Assembly (NCBI GenBank): GCA_013002285.1
Contig: JABDKJ010000078.1
Span: 124,001 to 188,000 of the forward strand
Origin: Flavobacteriales bacterium
Lineage (GTDB): Bacteria; Bacteroidota; Bacteroidia; Flavobacteriales; JABDKJ01
DNA length: 64,000 nt
Direction: 5' to 3'
Numbering within the stretch: position 1 is the stretch's first letter; every line of letters starts with the position of its first letter. Positions 50,011 to 60,033 of this stretch are shown one piece after another. Made by a program: the position numbers and the translations under genes. Under the pieces are notes generated by a model, which ran no database searches, was not told the DNA's origin, and worked only from the letters and a program-made list of their open reading frames with translations.

Positions 50011-53000
50011 CTATGCGCTAGCCTGTGGCCTGCCATGACATTGTTTGTATTTCTTTCCGCTACCGCAAGGACAAGGCTCGTTCCTTCCTACTTTCTTTTC
50101 TACACGAACAGGAGCCAGTTTTTTCGGAGCCTCCTGAGGAGCTCCTTGAGTACTAGTTGAACCACCAGAAAAACCTGGCATTTGAGTTCGGCTGATCTTA
50201 GCTCTTTCCAAGTCTTTATTGCTTTCACGTGTATTGCTCGTTTGTGCATTCACGTTTAAAGGAATTGTGCTCTTCAATAAGAAGGAAGCGATCTCATTAT
50301 TGATCTTGTGGATCATTAATTTAAAAAGATCAAAAGACTCGAACTTGTAGATCAAAAGGGGGTCTTTTTGCTCATAACGCGCATTCTGAACAGATTGACG
50401 AAGATCATCCATTTCTCTTAGGTGTTCTTTCCAGCTGTTGTCGATCATAGAAAGGGTAACACCTTTCTCTACTTCTGAGATCAATTCTCTTCCTTCGGAA
50501 TTGTAGGATCTTTCCAAATTCGCAACAACGTTCATGGTCTTAAAGCCATCCGTAAATGGAACTACTATGTTCTTGTATTGATCAGATTGATTTTCATAAA
50601 CATCTTTGATGATAGGCCAAGCTTTCCTTGCCAAGACTCCGCTCTTTCGCTTGTAATTCTCTCTTGCTGCATCATAGACTTTGTCCGTGATAGTTTCCAG
50701 ATTTCCAGAATTGAATTCTTCTTCTGTAAATGGTGGAGCAATAGAGAATATCCTTAGCAATTCAAGCTCAAAATTCTCCCAATCTTTTGCTTCAATGAAT
50801 TCATTACACAATGCTTCAGCCTCATCGTAAAATAGATTAGCTATGTCTACGCTCATTCTTTCACCATGAAGAGCATTCTTTCTTCTTTTATAGATCACTT
50901 CACGCTGGGCATTCATCACATCATCATACTCGAGCAATCTTTTTCTTATTCCAAAGTTATTTTCCTCTACTTTTTTCTGTGCCCTTTCAATAGACTTGGT
51001 GATCATGCTGTGCTGTATCACCTCACCATCTTGAAGTCCGATCCGATCCATCATCTTGGCGATCCTGTCCGATCCGAATAGACGCATAAGATTGTCTTCC
51101 AAGGAAACAAAGAATTGAGAAGATCCAGGATCTCCTTGTCGACCTGCCCTACCTCTGAGCTGCCTATCTACCCTTCGTGAATCATGTCTTTCTGTACCAA
51201 TAATAGCAAGACCTCCAGATTCTTTCACTCCTTCTCCGAGCTTAATGTCTGTTCCTCTACCTGCCATGTTCGTGGCAATAGTAACCGTTCCTGGTTTACC
51301 GGCTTCTTGCACAATGTCTGCCTCTCGCTGGTGCAACTTGGCATTCAGAACTTGGTGGTCGATATTTTTCATTTTAAGCATCTTGCTCAAAAGCTCTGAA
51401 ACTTCAACGTTTGTTGTTCCCACCAATACTGGTCTTCCATTGGATTTCATTTCCAATATCTCTTCTATGATCGCAGAGTATTTTTCTCTTTTTGTCTTGT
51501 AGACCAGGTCTTCTCTATCATCTCTTTGGATAGGGCGGTTCGTTGGAATTACAACCACATCCAGTTCATAGATGTCCCAAAATTCTCCTGCTTCGGTTTC
51601 AGCAGTTCCAGTCATACCAGCTAACTTGTGGTACATCCTGAAATAATTCTGAAGCGTGATGGTAGCATAAGTTTGTGTAGCCGCCTCTATCTTGCAATTT
51701 TCTTTGGATTCAATGGCTTGGTGTAGCCCATCAGAATACCTACGACCCTCCATGATCCTACCTGTTTGCTCATCAACGATCTTCACTTTGTTGTCCATTA
51801 CTACATAGTCAACGTCCTTTTCAAATAGGGTGTAGGCTTTAAGCAATTGGTTGATGGTATGGATACGCTCAGACTTGATACTGTAATCCCTCATCAACTC
51901 ATCTTTTTTTACCAACAATTCTTTGTCGTCCAATCCTGACGTCTCGAGTTCTACGATCTTAGAACCAATATCTGGCATAATGTAGAATTCAGGGTCTTCT
52001 TGACCGGAGATGAGGTCGACACCTTTTTCACTTAATTCTATACCATTGTTCTTTTCATCTATCGTAAAAAAAAGTTCTTCATCCACTTCAGGCATTTTCT
52101 TGCCTTGGTCTTGCAAATAGAAAGCCTCGACTTTTAACATTTGAGACTTAATACCAGGCTCACTTAAGAATTTTATCAATGCCTTGTGTCTTGGTAAACC
52201 TCTATAGCAGCGGAAAAGAGCGAGTCCTGCAGCTTCAATTTTTTTCTTATCCGGTTTGTCTGCATCCAATTCTTTTAGACCTGTTTTCGCGTCTGCCAAC
52301 AAAGTTTGCACCAGTTGCCTTTGAGACGAATATAGCTTTTGGATCTTCGGCTTAAGCTCATTAAATTCATGAAGATCACCCTTTGGAGTAGGGCCAGAAA
52401 TGATCAGAGGAGTTCGGGCATCATCGATCAATACAGAATCTACCTCATCTATAATGGCGTAGTGATGCTTCTTTTGGACAAGATTATCCGGGTTGATCGC
52501 CATGTTGTCCCGCAGGTAATCAAATCCAAATTCATTGTTCGTTCCGTAAACGATATCAGACTTATACGCTTTTCTTCTTTCCGCACTATTTGGAGTATGA
52601 TTGTCGATCACATCAACGGTTAATCCATGGAATTCAAATAGAGGACCCATCCATTCGGCATCCCTTTTCGCGAGATAATTATTCACTGTGATCAAATGAA
52701 CTCCTTTACCTGTAAGGGCATTCAAATAGACAGGAAGTGTAGCCACTAAAGTTTTTCCTTCACCTGTTTGCATTTCAGCGATCTTACCATCGTGCAATAC
52801 TATTCCACCGATCAATTGCACGTCATAGTGGATCATATTCCAGGTTACTTCATTGCCGCCCGCCATCCAAGTATTTGACCACACAGCTTCGCTACCACTG
52901 ATCTCAACACCACTTCGAGCCGCTGCTATATCTCTATCCATTTCCGTGGCAGTTACTCTTAGTTCTTTATTCTCAGTAAACCTTCGGGCAGTTTCTTTTA

Positions 53001-53355
53001 CAACAGCAAATGCCTTTGGCAATATTTTTTTGAGGACCTCTTCTAGTTTTTCATCTAGTTTTTTGGTGAGCGCATCTACCTCATCGTAGATACCTTGTTT
53101 TTGCTCATCGTCAAGCGATTGGTCGTTTTCGGCCTTTTCTTTGAGTTGGGCTATCTTTTCTTCCTCTTCCTGTGTAAATGCCTTGATCTCTGCTTTAAGG
53201 TCAGCCGTGATGGCCCTAAGGTCGTCATTAGATTTTCCAGAAAGTTTTTCAAATTCCTCATGAACCTTATCGATCTGTGGAGAAACCGCTTTCATGTCCT
53301 TTGTGGATTTGTCCCCAAAGACCTTTTTCAATGCTTTCGTTACTGTGCCTATCAT
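50011..53355 (-). CDS. secA: Preprotein translocase ATPase SecA
   Basis: SecA drives unfolded proteins through SecYEG; all exported proteins in this window depend on it for their signal peptides. The 1114-residue protein is longer than E. coli SecA (901), as usual in this phylum because of insertions. It has Walker A ([15 protein letters not shown]), the DEAD-type box [19 protein letters not shown], the second helicase domain ([40 protein letters not shown]), the scaffold/wing region and a C-terminal zinc-binding tail C-x-C-x8-C-H ([14 protein letters not shown]). It is transcribed alone, leftward. Confidence 0.98.
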   Translation of the reverse strand: MIGTVTKALKKVFGDKSTKDMKAVSPQIDKVHEEFEKLSGKSNDDLRAITADLKAEIKAFTQEEEEKIAQLKEKAENDQSLDDEQKQGIYDEVDALTKKLDEKLEEVLKKILPKAFAVVKETARRFTENKELRVTATEMDRDIAAARSGVEISGSEAVWSNTWMAGGNEVTWNMIHYDVQLIGGIVLHDGKIAEMQTGEGKTLVATLPVYLNALTGKGVHLITVNNYLAKRDAEWMGPLFEFHGLTVDVIDNHTPNSAERRKAYKSDIVYGTNNEFGFDYLRDNMAINPDNLVQKKHHYAIIDEVDSVLIDDARTPLIISGPTPKGDLHEFNELKPKIQKLYSSQRQLVQTLLADAKTGLKELDADKPDKKKIEAAGLALFRCYRGLPRHKALIKFLSEPGIKSQMLKVEAFYLQDQGKKMPEVDEELFFTIDEKNNGIELSEKGVDLISGQEDPEFYIMPDIGSKIVELETSGLDDKELLVKKDELMRDYSIKSERIHTINQLLKAYTLFEKDVDYVVMDNKVKIVDEQTGRIMEGRRYSDGLHQAIESKENCKIEAATQTYATITLQNYFRMYHKLAGMTGTAETEAGEFWDIYELDVVVIPTNRPIQRDDREDLVYKTKREKYSAIIEEILEMKSNGRPVLVGTTNVEVSELLSKMLKMKNIDHQVLNAKLHQREADIVQEAGKPGTVTIATNMAGRGTDIKLGEGVKESGGLAIIGTERHDSRRVDRQLRGRAGRQGDPGSSQFFVSLEDNLMRLFGSDRIAKMMDRIGLQDGEVIQHSMITKSIERAQKKVEENNFGIRKRLLEYDDVMNAQREVIYKRRKNALHGERMSVDIANLFYDEAEALCNEFIEAKDWENFELELLRIFSIAPPFTEEEFNSGNLETITDKVYDAARENYKRKSGVLARKAWPIIKDVYENQSDQYKNIVVPFTDGFKTMNVVANLERSYNSEGRELISEVEKGVTLSMIDNSWKEHLREMDDLRQSVQNARYEQKDPLLIYKFESFDLFKLMIHKINNEIASFLLKSTIPLNVNAQTSNTRESNKDLERAKISRTQMPGFSGGSTSTQGAPQEAPKKLAPVRVEKKVGRNEPCPCGSGKKYKQCHGRPQASA

Positions 53356-53434
53356 TCGCTCGTAAATTGTGACTCAACTACATCAAAATGCCTGCCCTTT
53401 CTAGTACCAAGCCATTTTGACATGTTTATGGCAG

Positions 53435-53442
53435 CAAAGTTA
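53435..53442 (-). promoter_or_regulatory. Candidate -7 promoter element of secA (TAACTTTG)
   Basis: TAACTTTG on the minus strand matches TAnnTTTG and lies 80 bp before the secA ATG. No obvious -33 TTG is seen. Confidence 0.3.
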
Positions 53443-53527
53443 ATTTTATTGATGGTTTTGCCGATAAGAATGATGCTATAAGAACTTCCCGGTTGTCTAT
53501 GGAAAACTTCTCTGGATGGGTATAAAA

Positions 53528-53558
53528 AAAGCCCGTTGATCTGTGATCAACGGGCTTT
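53528..53558 (-). terminator. Strong intrinsic terminator of the DUF2795 gene
   Basis: A perfect 14-bp stem (AAAGCCCGTTGATC at 53528-53541 and its complement at 53545-53558) with loop of three is followed on the minus strand by a long T run. The right flank also has Ts, so it may work in both directions. Confidence 0.85.
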
Positions 53559-53581
53559 TAATAAAAACAATATTTTCTATT

Positions 53582-53803
53582 TCAATACTCGTCTTCGTTA
53601 AAGAAGAAATCTTCTTTGGTCGGATAGTCCGGCCATATCTCTTCAATGTTCTCGTAGGCTTCACCTTCATCTTCCATCTCTTGGAGATTTTCAACCACTT
53701 CTAATGGAGCTCCTGTTCTCATTGCAAAATCGACAAGTTCGTCTTTTGTTGCGGGCCAAGGTGCATCCTCTAAATATGAAGCCAACTCTAATGTCCAATA
53801 CAT
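53582..53803 (-). CDS. DUF2795 family small protein
   Basis: This 73-residue acidic protein consists of a DUF2795 domain (LASYLEDAPWPATKDELVDF, AMRTGAPLEVVENLQEMEDE) and a very acidic, aromatic tail (IEEIWPDYPTKEDFFFNEDE). The family is common in Bacteroidota and its role is unknown. It has its own promoter (53839-53868) and terminator (53528-53558), so it is an independently expressed single-gene unit, and both signals are among the best in the window. Confidence 0.93.
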   Translation of the reverse strand: MYWTLELASYLEDAPWPATKDELVDFAMRTGAPLEVVENLQEMEDEGEAYENIEEIWPDYPTKEDFFFNEDEY

Positions 53804-53838
53804 ATTATAAACGTTTTAGGGTCTAATTTTTAATTACG

Positions 53839-53868
53839 CAAAAATATATTTTTTGTTTACTTACAAAA
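53839..53868 (-). promoter_or_regulatory. Promoter of the DUF2795 gene (-33 TTTTG, -7 TATTTTTG)
   Basis: On the minus strand TTTTG (53868-53864), a 17-bp spacer and TATTTTTG (53846-53839) match both halves of the Bacteroidota housekeeping promoter. The -7 box lies 36 bp before the start codon. It is the best promoter match I found in the window. Confidence 0.55.
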
Positions 53869-53935
53869 GATAATTTTTTTAAGCCAAAAAAAGGGGTTAA
53901 AGACCTGAATATGAGTCAGATAAAAATTATTTTAC

Positions 53936-54475
53936 TCATTTGTTCTTCCAAAGTACTTCTTTGGCACGCCTCGAAAACGTCAATTTTCGGGCCAAAATAA
54001 AGAGAAGGTCAGAGAGTCTGTTCAAGTATATCACCACATTCTCTGGAATTTCTGCTGTATCTGAAAGACTTATTACCCTTCGTTCAGCTCGTCTGCATAC
54101 AGTTCTAGCTACATGACAGAAAGAAACGGATGGGTCTCCACCGGGTAATACAAAGTTCTTTAATGGGGGAAGATCTTCTGACATTCTATCCATCCATCGT
54201 TCTAATGCAACAATGTCATTTTCTTCAATATTTGGGAGTTCTATACTAGTTTTCTTTTCAGTTGCCAGGATAGACCCAATGTTGAACAAGGTGTTTTGGA
54301 TCTTCGATAGGGCTGCTGAGTCTTCATCGTCTGCATGGTCACGGACAACACCTATCCAGGCATTCAATTCATCTGTAGTTCCATATGCTTCTATGCGAAT
54401 ATCATCCTTGCTTACTCTGGTTCCTCCGAATAGAGAAGTGGTTCCTTTATCGCCTGTTTTTGTATAGATCTTCAC
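53936..54475 (-). CDS. ATP:cob(I)alamin adenosyltransferase, PduO type
   Basis: This 179-residue helical-bundle enzyme makes adenosylcobalamin. Family motifs are the N-terminal KIYTKTGDKGTTSLFGGTRV, YGTTDELNAWIGVVRD, FVLPGGDPSVSFCHVARTVC and the ATP/cobalamin segment RRAERRVISL and YLNRLSDLLFILARKL. Its presence implies B12-dependent enzymes (methylmalonyl-CoA mutase is the usual one in this phylum), none of which is in the window. It starts 3 bp after the ABC ATPase gene, so the two probably share an mRNA. Confidence 0.95.
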   Translation of the reverse strand: MKIYTKTGDKGTTSLFGGTRVSKDDIRIEAYGTTDELNAWIGVVRDHADDEDSAALSKIQNTLFNIGSILATEKKTSIELPNIEENDIVALERWMDRMSEDLPPLKNFVLPGGDPSVSFCHVARTVCRRAERRVISLSDTAEIPENVVIYLNRLSDLLFILARKLTFSRRAKEVLWKNK

Positions 54476-54478
54476 TGA

Positions 54479-55186
54479 TCAATTATTAACGAGTAAAATA
54501 CTTTCATTTTTCTTATCACTTTCCACAACCCCATCCATTAATCTAACTATGCGATGTGTGTATTGAGCAATGTCCTCTTCATGTGTTACAATGATAACTG
54601 TATTGCCATTTTGATGGATCTCTTGAAAGAGCTCCATGATCTCATAACTGGTCTTGGAATCCAAATTACCTGTAGGCTCATCTGCTAATATGATAGAAGG
54701 CTTGTTTACTAACGCTCTTGCGACAGCCACTCTTTGTCTTTGTCCTCCTGAAAGTTCGTTGGGCCTGTGATCCATTCTGTCGGCTAATCCAACCATATCT
54801 AAAACCTCAGCTGCTCTGGCATTTCTGTCATCCTTGCTTAGACCAGCATAGATCAATGGCAAAGCAACATTCTCCAATGCAGTATAACGAGGCAATAGAT
54901 TGAATGTTTGGAATACAAATCCTATCTCTTTATTTCTGATCTCTGCCAATTGATTGTCAACCAGCCTGCTTACATCTCTTTGATTGAGCCAATAATTCCC
55001 ATCTGTCGGTGTATCCAATGCACCAAGAATATTCATTAATGTGGATTTACCGGACCCAGATGGTCCCATTAAAGCTAAGTATTCATTCTTTTCGATCTTA
55101 AGGTCAACACCATTCAGTGCACGGACCTCTTGTTGGCCGACTTGATAGATCTTGGTAATGCCAGATATTTCTATGAGAGATCTCAC
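54479..55186 (-). CDS. ABC transporter ATP-binding protein, LolD/MacB type
   Basis: The ATPase has Walker A ([13 protein letters not shown]), the Q-loop, the signature [15 protein letters not shown], Walker B ([14 protein letters not shown]) and the H-loop ([10 protein letters not shown]). The sequence Y-(x)[20 protein letters not shown] is typical of the LolD/MacB/FtsE-like group that works with FtsX-type permeases. I prefer a GTG start at 55186 (then [15 protein letters not shown]); a TTG 11 codons earlier is possible. The permease partner is not adjacent; instead the cobalamin adenosyltransferase follows. Confidence 0.92.
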   Translation of the reverse strand: MRSLIEISGITKIYQVGQQEVRALNGVDLKIEKNEYLALMGPSGSGKSTLMNILGALDTPTDGNYWLNQRDVSRLVDNQLAEIRNKEIGFVFQTFNLLPRYTALENVALPLIYAGLSKDDRNARAAEVLDMVGLADRMDHRPNELSGGQRQRVAVARALVNKPSIILADEPTGNLDSKTSYEIMELFQEIHQNGNTVIIVTHEEDIAQYTHRIVRLMDGVVESDKKNESILLVNN

Positions 55187-55258
55187 TACCCGAATATAGA
55201 GAAAGAAATTGTGAGGCAATTGGCTTTTGTATAAGGGGTAAATAGGGTTGGAGAATGG

Positions 55259-56041
55259 TTATAAGCGCACAATTAAGCTTTGCTTGCTCATTCCGTCACG
55301 AAAAAATAATAGTCCAAAATGGAAGAGGTCAACAGAAAGTGTGACATCATCTCGCTGAATTATAGCTTCCCAAGCCTGTTCCATACCATTTGACCAATGA
55401 ATGTCGTCTATAACTACAATAGAATTTTCATGAATTGAAGCACTGATCTCATTGAAGTAATTCATGCAGGGTGCCTTTTTGTGATTTGCATCTAGGAAAA
55501 CCAGATCCGGGTCTGGCATTTTTTTGAGAGCGAACTTCAATGTGTTATCTATGTTTCCCCTGATTATTTCGATATTTTGGAGTTTCAGGTTCCTGAATAC
55601 GGCTTGCGCTTTTTCTGCAATGACATCATTTCCTTCAAGGCTCAATACCTGTGCTTCCTCATCACTACTAGCAAAGTATGATGTGCTAATTCCCAAAGAA
55701 GTTCCCAGTTCTAAAATTCTTTTTGAACGGAAGTGCTTCGCAATATGAAACAGGGTCTGGACTTGCTTTTTTGGCTTTAGAGAATGGCGTGCAATATGAC
55801 TCACCTTACCCACTTTGGATCTTCTGCTGCCAGCGCCATGATCGACCCCTGTTATCTCGCTATGATCATTGCACAATCGTTTGCGCTCATTTTCAATGTT
55901 TTGAAAATATGGAAATGGCTTTGCCTTTTTCAGATGGTCTATCAAAGAGAAGAGAAAAGGAGAATGTATAGCATAAATACTCTTGCTCTTCACGAGATAT
56001 TTAATGTAGGCTTGGGTAAGTTGTAAGGTGTTTCTTTTCAC
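55259..56041 (-). CDS. Class I SAM-dependent methyltransferase
   Basis: The 260-residue protein has a Rossmann methyltransferase core beginning near residue 105 (SKRILELGTSLGISTSYFAS, the motif I region), an acidic loop (VLSLEGNDVIAEKAQAVF) and a later DLVFLDANHKKAPCMNYFNE motif resembling O-methyltransferase family 3. The N-terminal ~100 residues (AYIKYLVKSKSIYAIHSPFL) are shared by a Bacteroidota subgroup. The substrate is unknown. It is 5 bp downstream of the exported haem-motif protein gene and likely in its transcript. Confidence 0.85.
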   Translation of the reverse strand: MKRNTLQLTQAYIKYLVKSKSIYAIHSPFLFSLIDHLKKAKPFPYFQNIENERKRLCNDHSEITGVDHGAGSRRSKVGKVSHIARHSLKPKKQVQTLFHIAKHFRSKRILELGTSLGISTSYFASSDEEAQVLSLEGNDVIAEKAQAVFRNLKLQNIEIIRGNIDNTLKFALKKMPDPDLVFLDANHKKAPCMNYFNEISASIHENSIVVIDDIHWSNGMEQAWEAIIQRDDVTLSVDLFHFGLLFFRDGMSKQSLIVRL

Positions 56042-56046
56042 ACGAG

Positions 56047-56571
56047 CTATTGCCCGCTAAAGGTAAAACTTTGGTTGCCAACAGGAGGTGCTTTGGGTAC
56101 CACAATTTTTACAAATGCATGTTCTGTCATCACGTGACATGAGTTGCAATTGAGGATAAGGTCATCGTAAGTTCTATCAAAACCTGTCAGTCCATTTTCT
56201 TCCAAGTCGTTTTCAATACGTTCGAATGGTCCTTCTCCAAATTGCTTTGCCAAGGCGCTAATATTGTGTCCGTCATCCACAACATTGGCATCTATTATAG
56301 TTTCAAATGATTCGTTGATCTCTTGAACATAGAATTTCGCAAGAGGAAGATTGTTCGCTTTAGCAGCATAATAAAGTTTGCTGAAATGCCTTTGCATACG
56401 ATCCATATATACTGCTAATTCCAAATGCTCATCATCTTCATTTTGAAGTATATTCTCCTGTTTTTGCAAAGGCTCTTTCTGCTCAGACTTCAACGAAGAT
56501 ACTTTTGCAAGCGCGATCGAAGCAATAGCTATGGCTATCAATACCAGAACAGTATTTACGTTACTTTTCAT
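56047..56571 (-). CDS. Membrane-anchored c-type cytochrome-like protein (single CNSCH)
   Basis: From the ATG at 56571 the product is 174 residues. An N-terminal hydrophobic helix (VNTVLVLIAIAIASIALAKV) acts as signal or anchor. A helical domain (VYMDRMQRHFSKLYYAAKAN, FYVQEINESFETIIDANV) precedes one haem-attachment motif CNSCH near residue 149. The helices with the motif at the C-terminal end resemble cytochrome c'-type folds. No distal methionine is obvious. The gene precedes a methyltransferase gene by 5 bp. An ATG 40 codons upstream exists but gives a poor N-terminus. Confidence 0.75.
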   Translation of the reverse strand: MKSNVNTVLVLIAIAIASIALAKVSSLKSEQKEPLQKQENILQNEDDEHLELAVYMDRMQRHFSKLYYAAKANNLPLAKFYVQEINESFETIIDANVVDDGHNISALAKQFGEGPFERIENDLEENGLTGFDRTYDDLILNCNSCHVMTEHAFVKIVVPKAPPVGNQSFTFSGQ

Positions 56572-56697
56572 GAGGACAAAGTAATGTTTTCCTAAATAAA
56601 AGGAGCATAATACAAACATGGTATTTAGGTCTCGATCAAGTGTTTTCTTAAGTAGACGCAATTTTTTTGAACATGAACGAACATTTTTCATTTACGC

Positions 56698-56729
56698 TTG
56701 TTTAATGAAAACATAAAATCATTAAACAA
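56698..56729. promoter_or_regulatory. 11-bp perfect inverted repeat before the T9SS repeat-protein gene
   Basis: TTGTTTAATGA (56698-56708) and TCATTAAACAA (56719-56729) are exact complements with a 10-bp AT-only spacer apart from one C. The repeat ends 9 bp before the ATG at 56739. It could be an operator or a 5'-untranslated hairpin near the ribosome-binding region. Confidence 0.45.
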
Positions 56730-56738
56730 ACAATTATT

Positions 56739-59700
56739 ATGAGAGCTTTTACTTCAATTGGACTTAACAAAACACTAGTCGCAATAAGTAGAGTGTTAAC
56801 TCTATCATTAGCCATTTTCCTTTTTTCAGGAAATGCCATTTCTCAATGTGGGCATATTAGTTCTATCAAAATCTATGACCAAAACACTGACCAAGAAGTA
56901 TCTGAGATCGGTCCTATAACAAATGGGATGGATATAGAACTTTCAGACCTTCCTTCAGATTATTACCTAACTGTAGAAACTGAAGGTAATATTGAAAGTG
57001 TCAAAATATGGTTGAATGGAGAGGATCAAAATATTGAGAATATAGTTCCCTACACTTGGCCAAATGGTGCACAGTATTTTAATAGTTGGAATGGAGGCTT
57101 AGGTTCATATGAACTGAAAGCTAAGGCTTATAAGCAGAACTATGGAAATTGGTTATGTGATCAATGGGAAATACAATTTAACATAGTAGAAAATAATTGT
57201 GTTGAAATTTCTGCAGGAACCTTAACCTCAGACCAACAAGAGGTCTGTTTTGATGGTAGTGCTATGATCTCTGCTACACCGAATGGAGATATCAATATTC
57301 CAGATGGTTATTCATCTGTATATGTATTGACACAGGGCGAAGGATTGGTTATTGTTGGTGCAGGAGCGAGTCCTGAATTCACCGTTGAGGAACCGGGAAA
57401 TTACACCATACATACCTTGGTTTATGACCCAGCAACTCTTGATCTTGGAATAGTAGTTCCGGGACAAACGACAGGATTTGATGTTTACGGACTTATCGTT
57501 CCCGGAGGAGGAGAGATCTGTGCATCGCTGGATGTAGCGGGAGCTCCAATACAAGTGAGTTCTCCGGATGCAGGGACATTGTCGGCCAACAATATGGATG
57601 GCTGTTTGATCGGAGGGAGTGCAACAATATCAGCGACTCCAAATGGAGACATCCAAATACCTGAAGGATACTCATCGGTTTATGTATTGACCCAAGGAGA
57701 AGGATTGGTCATTGTGGGGGCAGGAGCAGATCCGGAGTTCACGGTGGAGGAAGAAGGGGTGTACACGATCCACACATTGGTATATAACCCGGCAACACTA
57801 GACCTCGGCATAGTAGTTCCAGGTGTAACGACAGGTTTTGATGTTTATGGACTTATCGTTCCGGGAGGAGGAGATATTTGTGCATCCCTAGATGTAGCAG
57901 GAGCCAGCTTTGATGTAACAGCACCAGATGCAGGAACCTTAACCTCAGACCAACAAGAGATCTGTTTTGATGGTAGTGCTACGATCTCTGCTACACCGAA
58001 TGGAGATATCAATGTTCCAGATGGTTATTCATCTGTATATGTATTGACACAGGGCGAAGGATTGGTTATAGTTGGTGCAGGAGCAAGCCCTGAGTTTACC
58101 GTTGAGGAACCAGGAAATTACACCATACATACCTTGGTTTATGACCCAGCAACTCTTGATCTTGGAATAGTAGTTCCGGGACAAACGACAGGATTTGATG
58201 TTTACGGACTTATCGTTCCTGGAGGAGGAGAGATCTGTGCATCGCTGGATGTAGCGGGAGCTCCAATACAAGTGAGTTCTCCGGATGCAGGGACATTGTC
58301 GGCCAACAATATAGATGGTTGTTTGATCGGAGGGAGTGCAACAATATCAGCCACTCCAAATGGAGACAGCCAAATACCTGAAGGATACTCATCGGTTTAT
58401 GTATTAACCCAAGGAGAAGGATTGGTCATTGTAGGAGCAGGAGCAGATCCTGAATTCACGGTAGAGGAAGAAGGGATGTACACGATCCACACATTGGTAT
58501 ATAACCCGGCAACACTAGACCTCGGCATAGTAGTTCCAGGTGTAACGACAGGTTTTGATGTTTATGGACTTATCGTTCCGGGAGGAGGAGAGATCTGTGC
58601 GTCTTTAGATGTTCCAGGGGCAGAGTTTAATATTGAAGAATGCCCATGCGCAGTTGATGCAGGGACTGTTGAAGCAGATCAATCAGAAGTATGCTTATAT
58701 AATGAGGCGGCACTCTCTGCTACTCCTGCTGGAGATGCCATAGTACCTGCAGGTTATTCAGTGATCTATGTGCTTACTCAAGGGTCGGACCTTGTAATTG
58801 TAAATGCAGGTGCTGATCCAGAATTTTCGGTTGACGGTCCAGGTATCTATACCATTCACACTCTAGTGTATGATCCAGCAACATTAGACCTTGGGATCGT
58901 TGTTCCAGGTCAAACCACAGGATTTGACGTATTCAGTTTGATCACTGCTGGAGGAGGAGATATTTGTGCAGCATTAGACGTTGCTGGAGCTCAATTCATA
59001 GTTCAGGGACCAGATGCAGGAGATATTAACCCCGATAATTTTTTAGTTTGTCTTGATTATGGTTCCGCATCATTGAATGGGATCCCTCAAAACAATGCCG
59101 TTGTTCCCAATGGATATGAAGTTGTTTATGTTCTTACAAGAGGATGGGGATTAACCATAGTGAATGCGGGAGCCACTCCTAATTTTGAAGTATCAAATAC
59201 TGGTTTGTACCGTATTCATACGCTTGTATATGATCCAAGCACGTTGGATCTAGGAATTGTAGACTTGGGCGTGACCACAGGCTTTGATGTGAATGGATTA
59301 CTCGTTCAAGGTGGTGGAGAGGTATGTGCCTCACTCGATGTTCTAGGCGCTGCTTTTTATGTTGCTCCAAATTGGTTCTGTGAATTTTTTGGCAGCTTTT
59401 TTAGATCACCATCGATAAATGACATTGCTACAATTGAAAAAATGATCGTGGACGGATCACCTTCAAGCACAAGTTCAGCGGAAGATGTGAAAGGTAATGG
59501 GGGACTCGAATTGGTGGCTTTCCCAAATCCAGTGAATGATATATTGAATGTGTCTCTTAGTTCTGCTTCAATTGATCAGGTTCAATTAATGATAAGCGAT
59601 ATGACAGGACGGATAGTTCACCAAGATCTATTGACTGTGCAGATCGGACAGAATAATTTGAGAATTGATGTGAACGATCTGGCAAAAGGAGCCTATAACC

Positions 59701-59753
59701 TTCGGATCAATTCAAATACAGATCTAAAAAGTTTGGTACTCATAGTAGAATAA
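56739..59753 (+). CDS. T9SS surface protein made of six ~119-residue repeats
   Basis: The 1004-residue product has a signal peptide (ends near GNAISQ), a ~110-residue N-terminal domain with a GxYxLxAxAY-like strand pattern, then six tandem units (~159-880). Each runs from AGTL-x-(8)-C through a TP-x-GD block, GYSSVYVLTQGEGLVIVGAG, YTIHTLVYDPATLDLGIVVP, GQTTGFDVYGLIVPGGGEIC and ASLDV. Units 1/3 and 2/4 are nearly identical, the result of a recent duplication; units 5 and 6 are diverged. A type A sorting domain ends it (VAFPNPVNDILNVSLSSASI to KSLVLIVE). Export by T9SS and surface display are expected; the function is unknown. It has its own terminator at 59820. Confidence 0.9.
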   Translation: MRAFTSIGLNKTLVAISRVLTLSLAIFLFSGNAISQCGHISSIKIYDQNTDQEVSEIGPITNGMDIELSDLPSDYYLTVETEGNIESVKIWLNGEDQNIENIVPYTWPNGAQYFNSWNGGLGSYELKAKAYKQNYGNWLCDQWEIQFNIVENNCVEISAGTLTSDQQEVCFDGSAMISATPNGDINIPDGYSSVYVLTQGEGLVIVGAGASPEFTVEEPGNYTIHTLVYDPATLDLGIVVPGQTTGFDVYGLIVPGGGEICASLDVAGAPIQVSSPDAGTLSANNMDGCLIGGSATISATPNGDIQIPEGYSSVYVLTQGEGLVIVGAGADPEFTVEEEGVYTIHTLVYNPATLDLGIVVPGVTTGFDVYGLIVPGGGDICASLDVAGASFDVTAPDAGTLTSDQQEICFDGSATISATPNGDINVPDGYSSVYVLTQGEGLVIVGAGASPEFTVEEPGNYTIHTLVYDPATLDLGIVVPGQTTGFDVYGLIVPGGGEICASLDVAGAPIQVSSPDAGTLSANNIDGCLIGGSATISATPNGDSQIPEGYSSVYVLTQGEGLVIVGAGADPEFTVEEEGMYTIHTLVYNPATLDLGIVVPGVTTGFDVYGLIVPGGGEICASLDVPGAEFNIEECPCAVDAGTVEADQSEVCLYNEAALSATPAGDAIVPAGYSVIYVLTQGSDLVIVNAGADPEFSVDGPGIYTIHTLVYDPATLDLGIVVPGQTTGFDVFSLITAGGGDICAALDVAGAQFIVQGPDAGDINPDNFLVCLDYGSASLNGIPQNNAVVPNGYEVVYVLTRGWGLTIVNAGATPNFEVSNTGLYRIHTLVYDPSTLDLGIVDLGVTTGFDVNGLLVQGGGEVCASLDVLGAAFYVAPNWFCEFFGSFFRSPSINDIATIEKMIVDGSPSSTSSAEDVKGNGGLELVAFPNPVNDILNVSLSSASIDQVQLMISDMTGRIVHQDLLTVQIGQNNLRIDVNDLAKGAYNLRINSNTDLKSLVLIVE
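57213..58605 (+). repeat. 717-bp tandem duplication inside the T9SS repeat protein
   Basis: The block 57213-57929 (two 119/120-codon units) is repeated nearly base for base from 57930 to about 58605; the next unit boundary also recurs exactly 717 bp later (57570 and 58287). Differences between the copies are scattered single bases, such as GAGGTCTG versus GAGATCTG. Confidence 0.9.
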
Positions 59754-59819
59754 AGACTTTGGAACGCTACAGGATAGCAATATGATGTTAGTCTATTAAT
59801 TATTAATTGTAGAAGAATT

Positions 59820-59850
59820 AGCCTGATGTGAGAGCATCAGGCTTTTTTTT
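59820..59850 (+). terminator. Intrinsic terminator of the T9SS repeat protein gene
   Basis: A perfect 9-bp stem (AGCCTGATG at 59820-59828, CATCAGGCT at 59835-59843) is followed by eight Ts, 66 bp after the stop codon. Confidence 0.85.
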
Positions 59851-59911
59851 GCCTACCTCAGAAAATGATGATGAACTCAGGACAATTGGCGGGTTTTACT
59901 AAAAGTCTTAG

Positions 59912-59986
59912 TGAGACATACTGGATTCGAACCAGTGACCTCTGCCCTGTCAAGGCAGCGCTCTAAACCAACTGAGCTAATGTCTC
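59912..59986 (-). tRNA. tRNA-Val (anticodon GAC)
   Basis: The cloverleaf closes fully: acceptor GAGACAT/ATGTCTC, D-arm GCTC-GAGC with AGTTGGTTTA loop, anticodon stem CTGCC/GGCAG with loop TTGACAG (anticodon GAC), and T-arm ACTGG-TTCGAAT-CCAGT. The discriminator base is A. CCA is not encoded. It reads the GUC codon. Confidence 0.95.
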
Positions 59987-59993
59987 ATTCCAC

Positions 59994-60024
59994 AAAAAAA
60001 GCTCCGATGTTACCAAAGGAGCTC
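59994..60024 (-). terminator. Terminator-like hairpin between the two tRNA-Val genes
   Basis: On the minus strand AGCTCC (60023-60018) and GGAGCT (60005-60000) form a stem followed by seven Ts. It lies downstream of the TAC tRNA and upstream of the GAC tRNA. Confidence 0.5.
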
Positions 60025-60033
60025 TTTCTTATG

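Noticed and set aside
57213..59350. Regularly spaced near-identical repeats that might suggest a CRISPR array
   Set aside because: The period is ~357-360 bp, the repeats are in frame, and they encode surface-protein domains with signal peptide and sorting domain. No cas genes are present.
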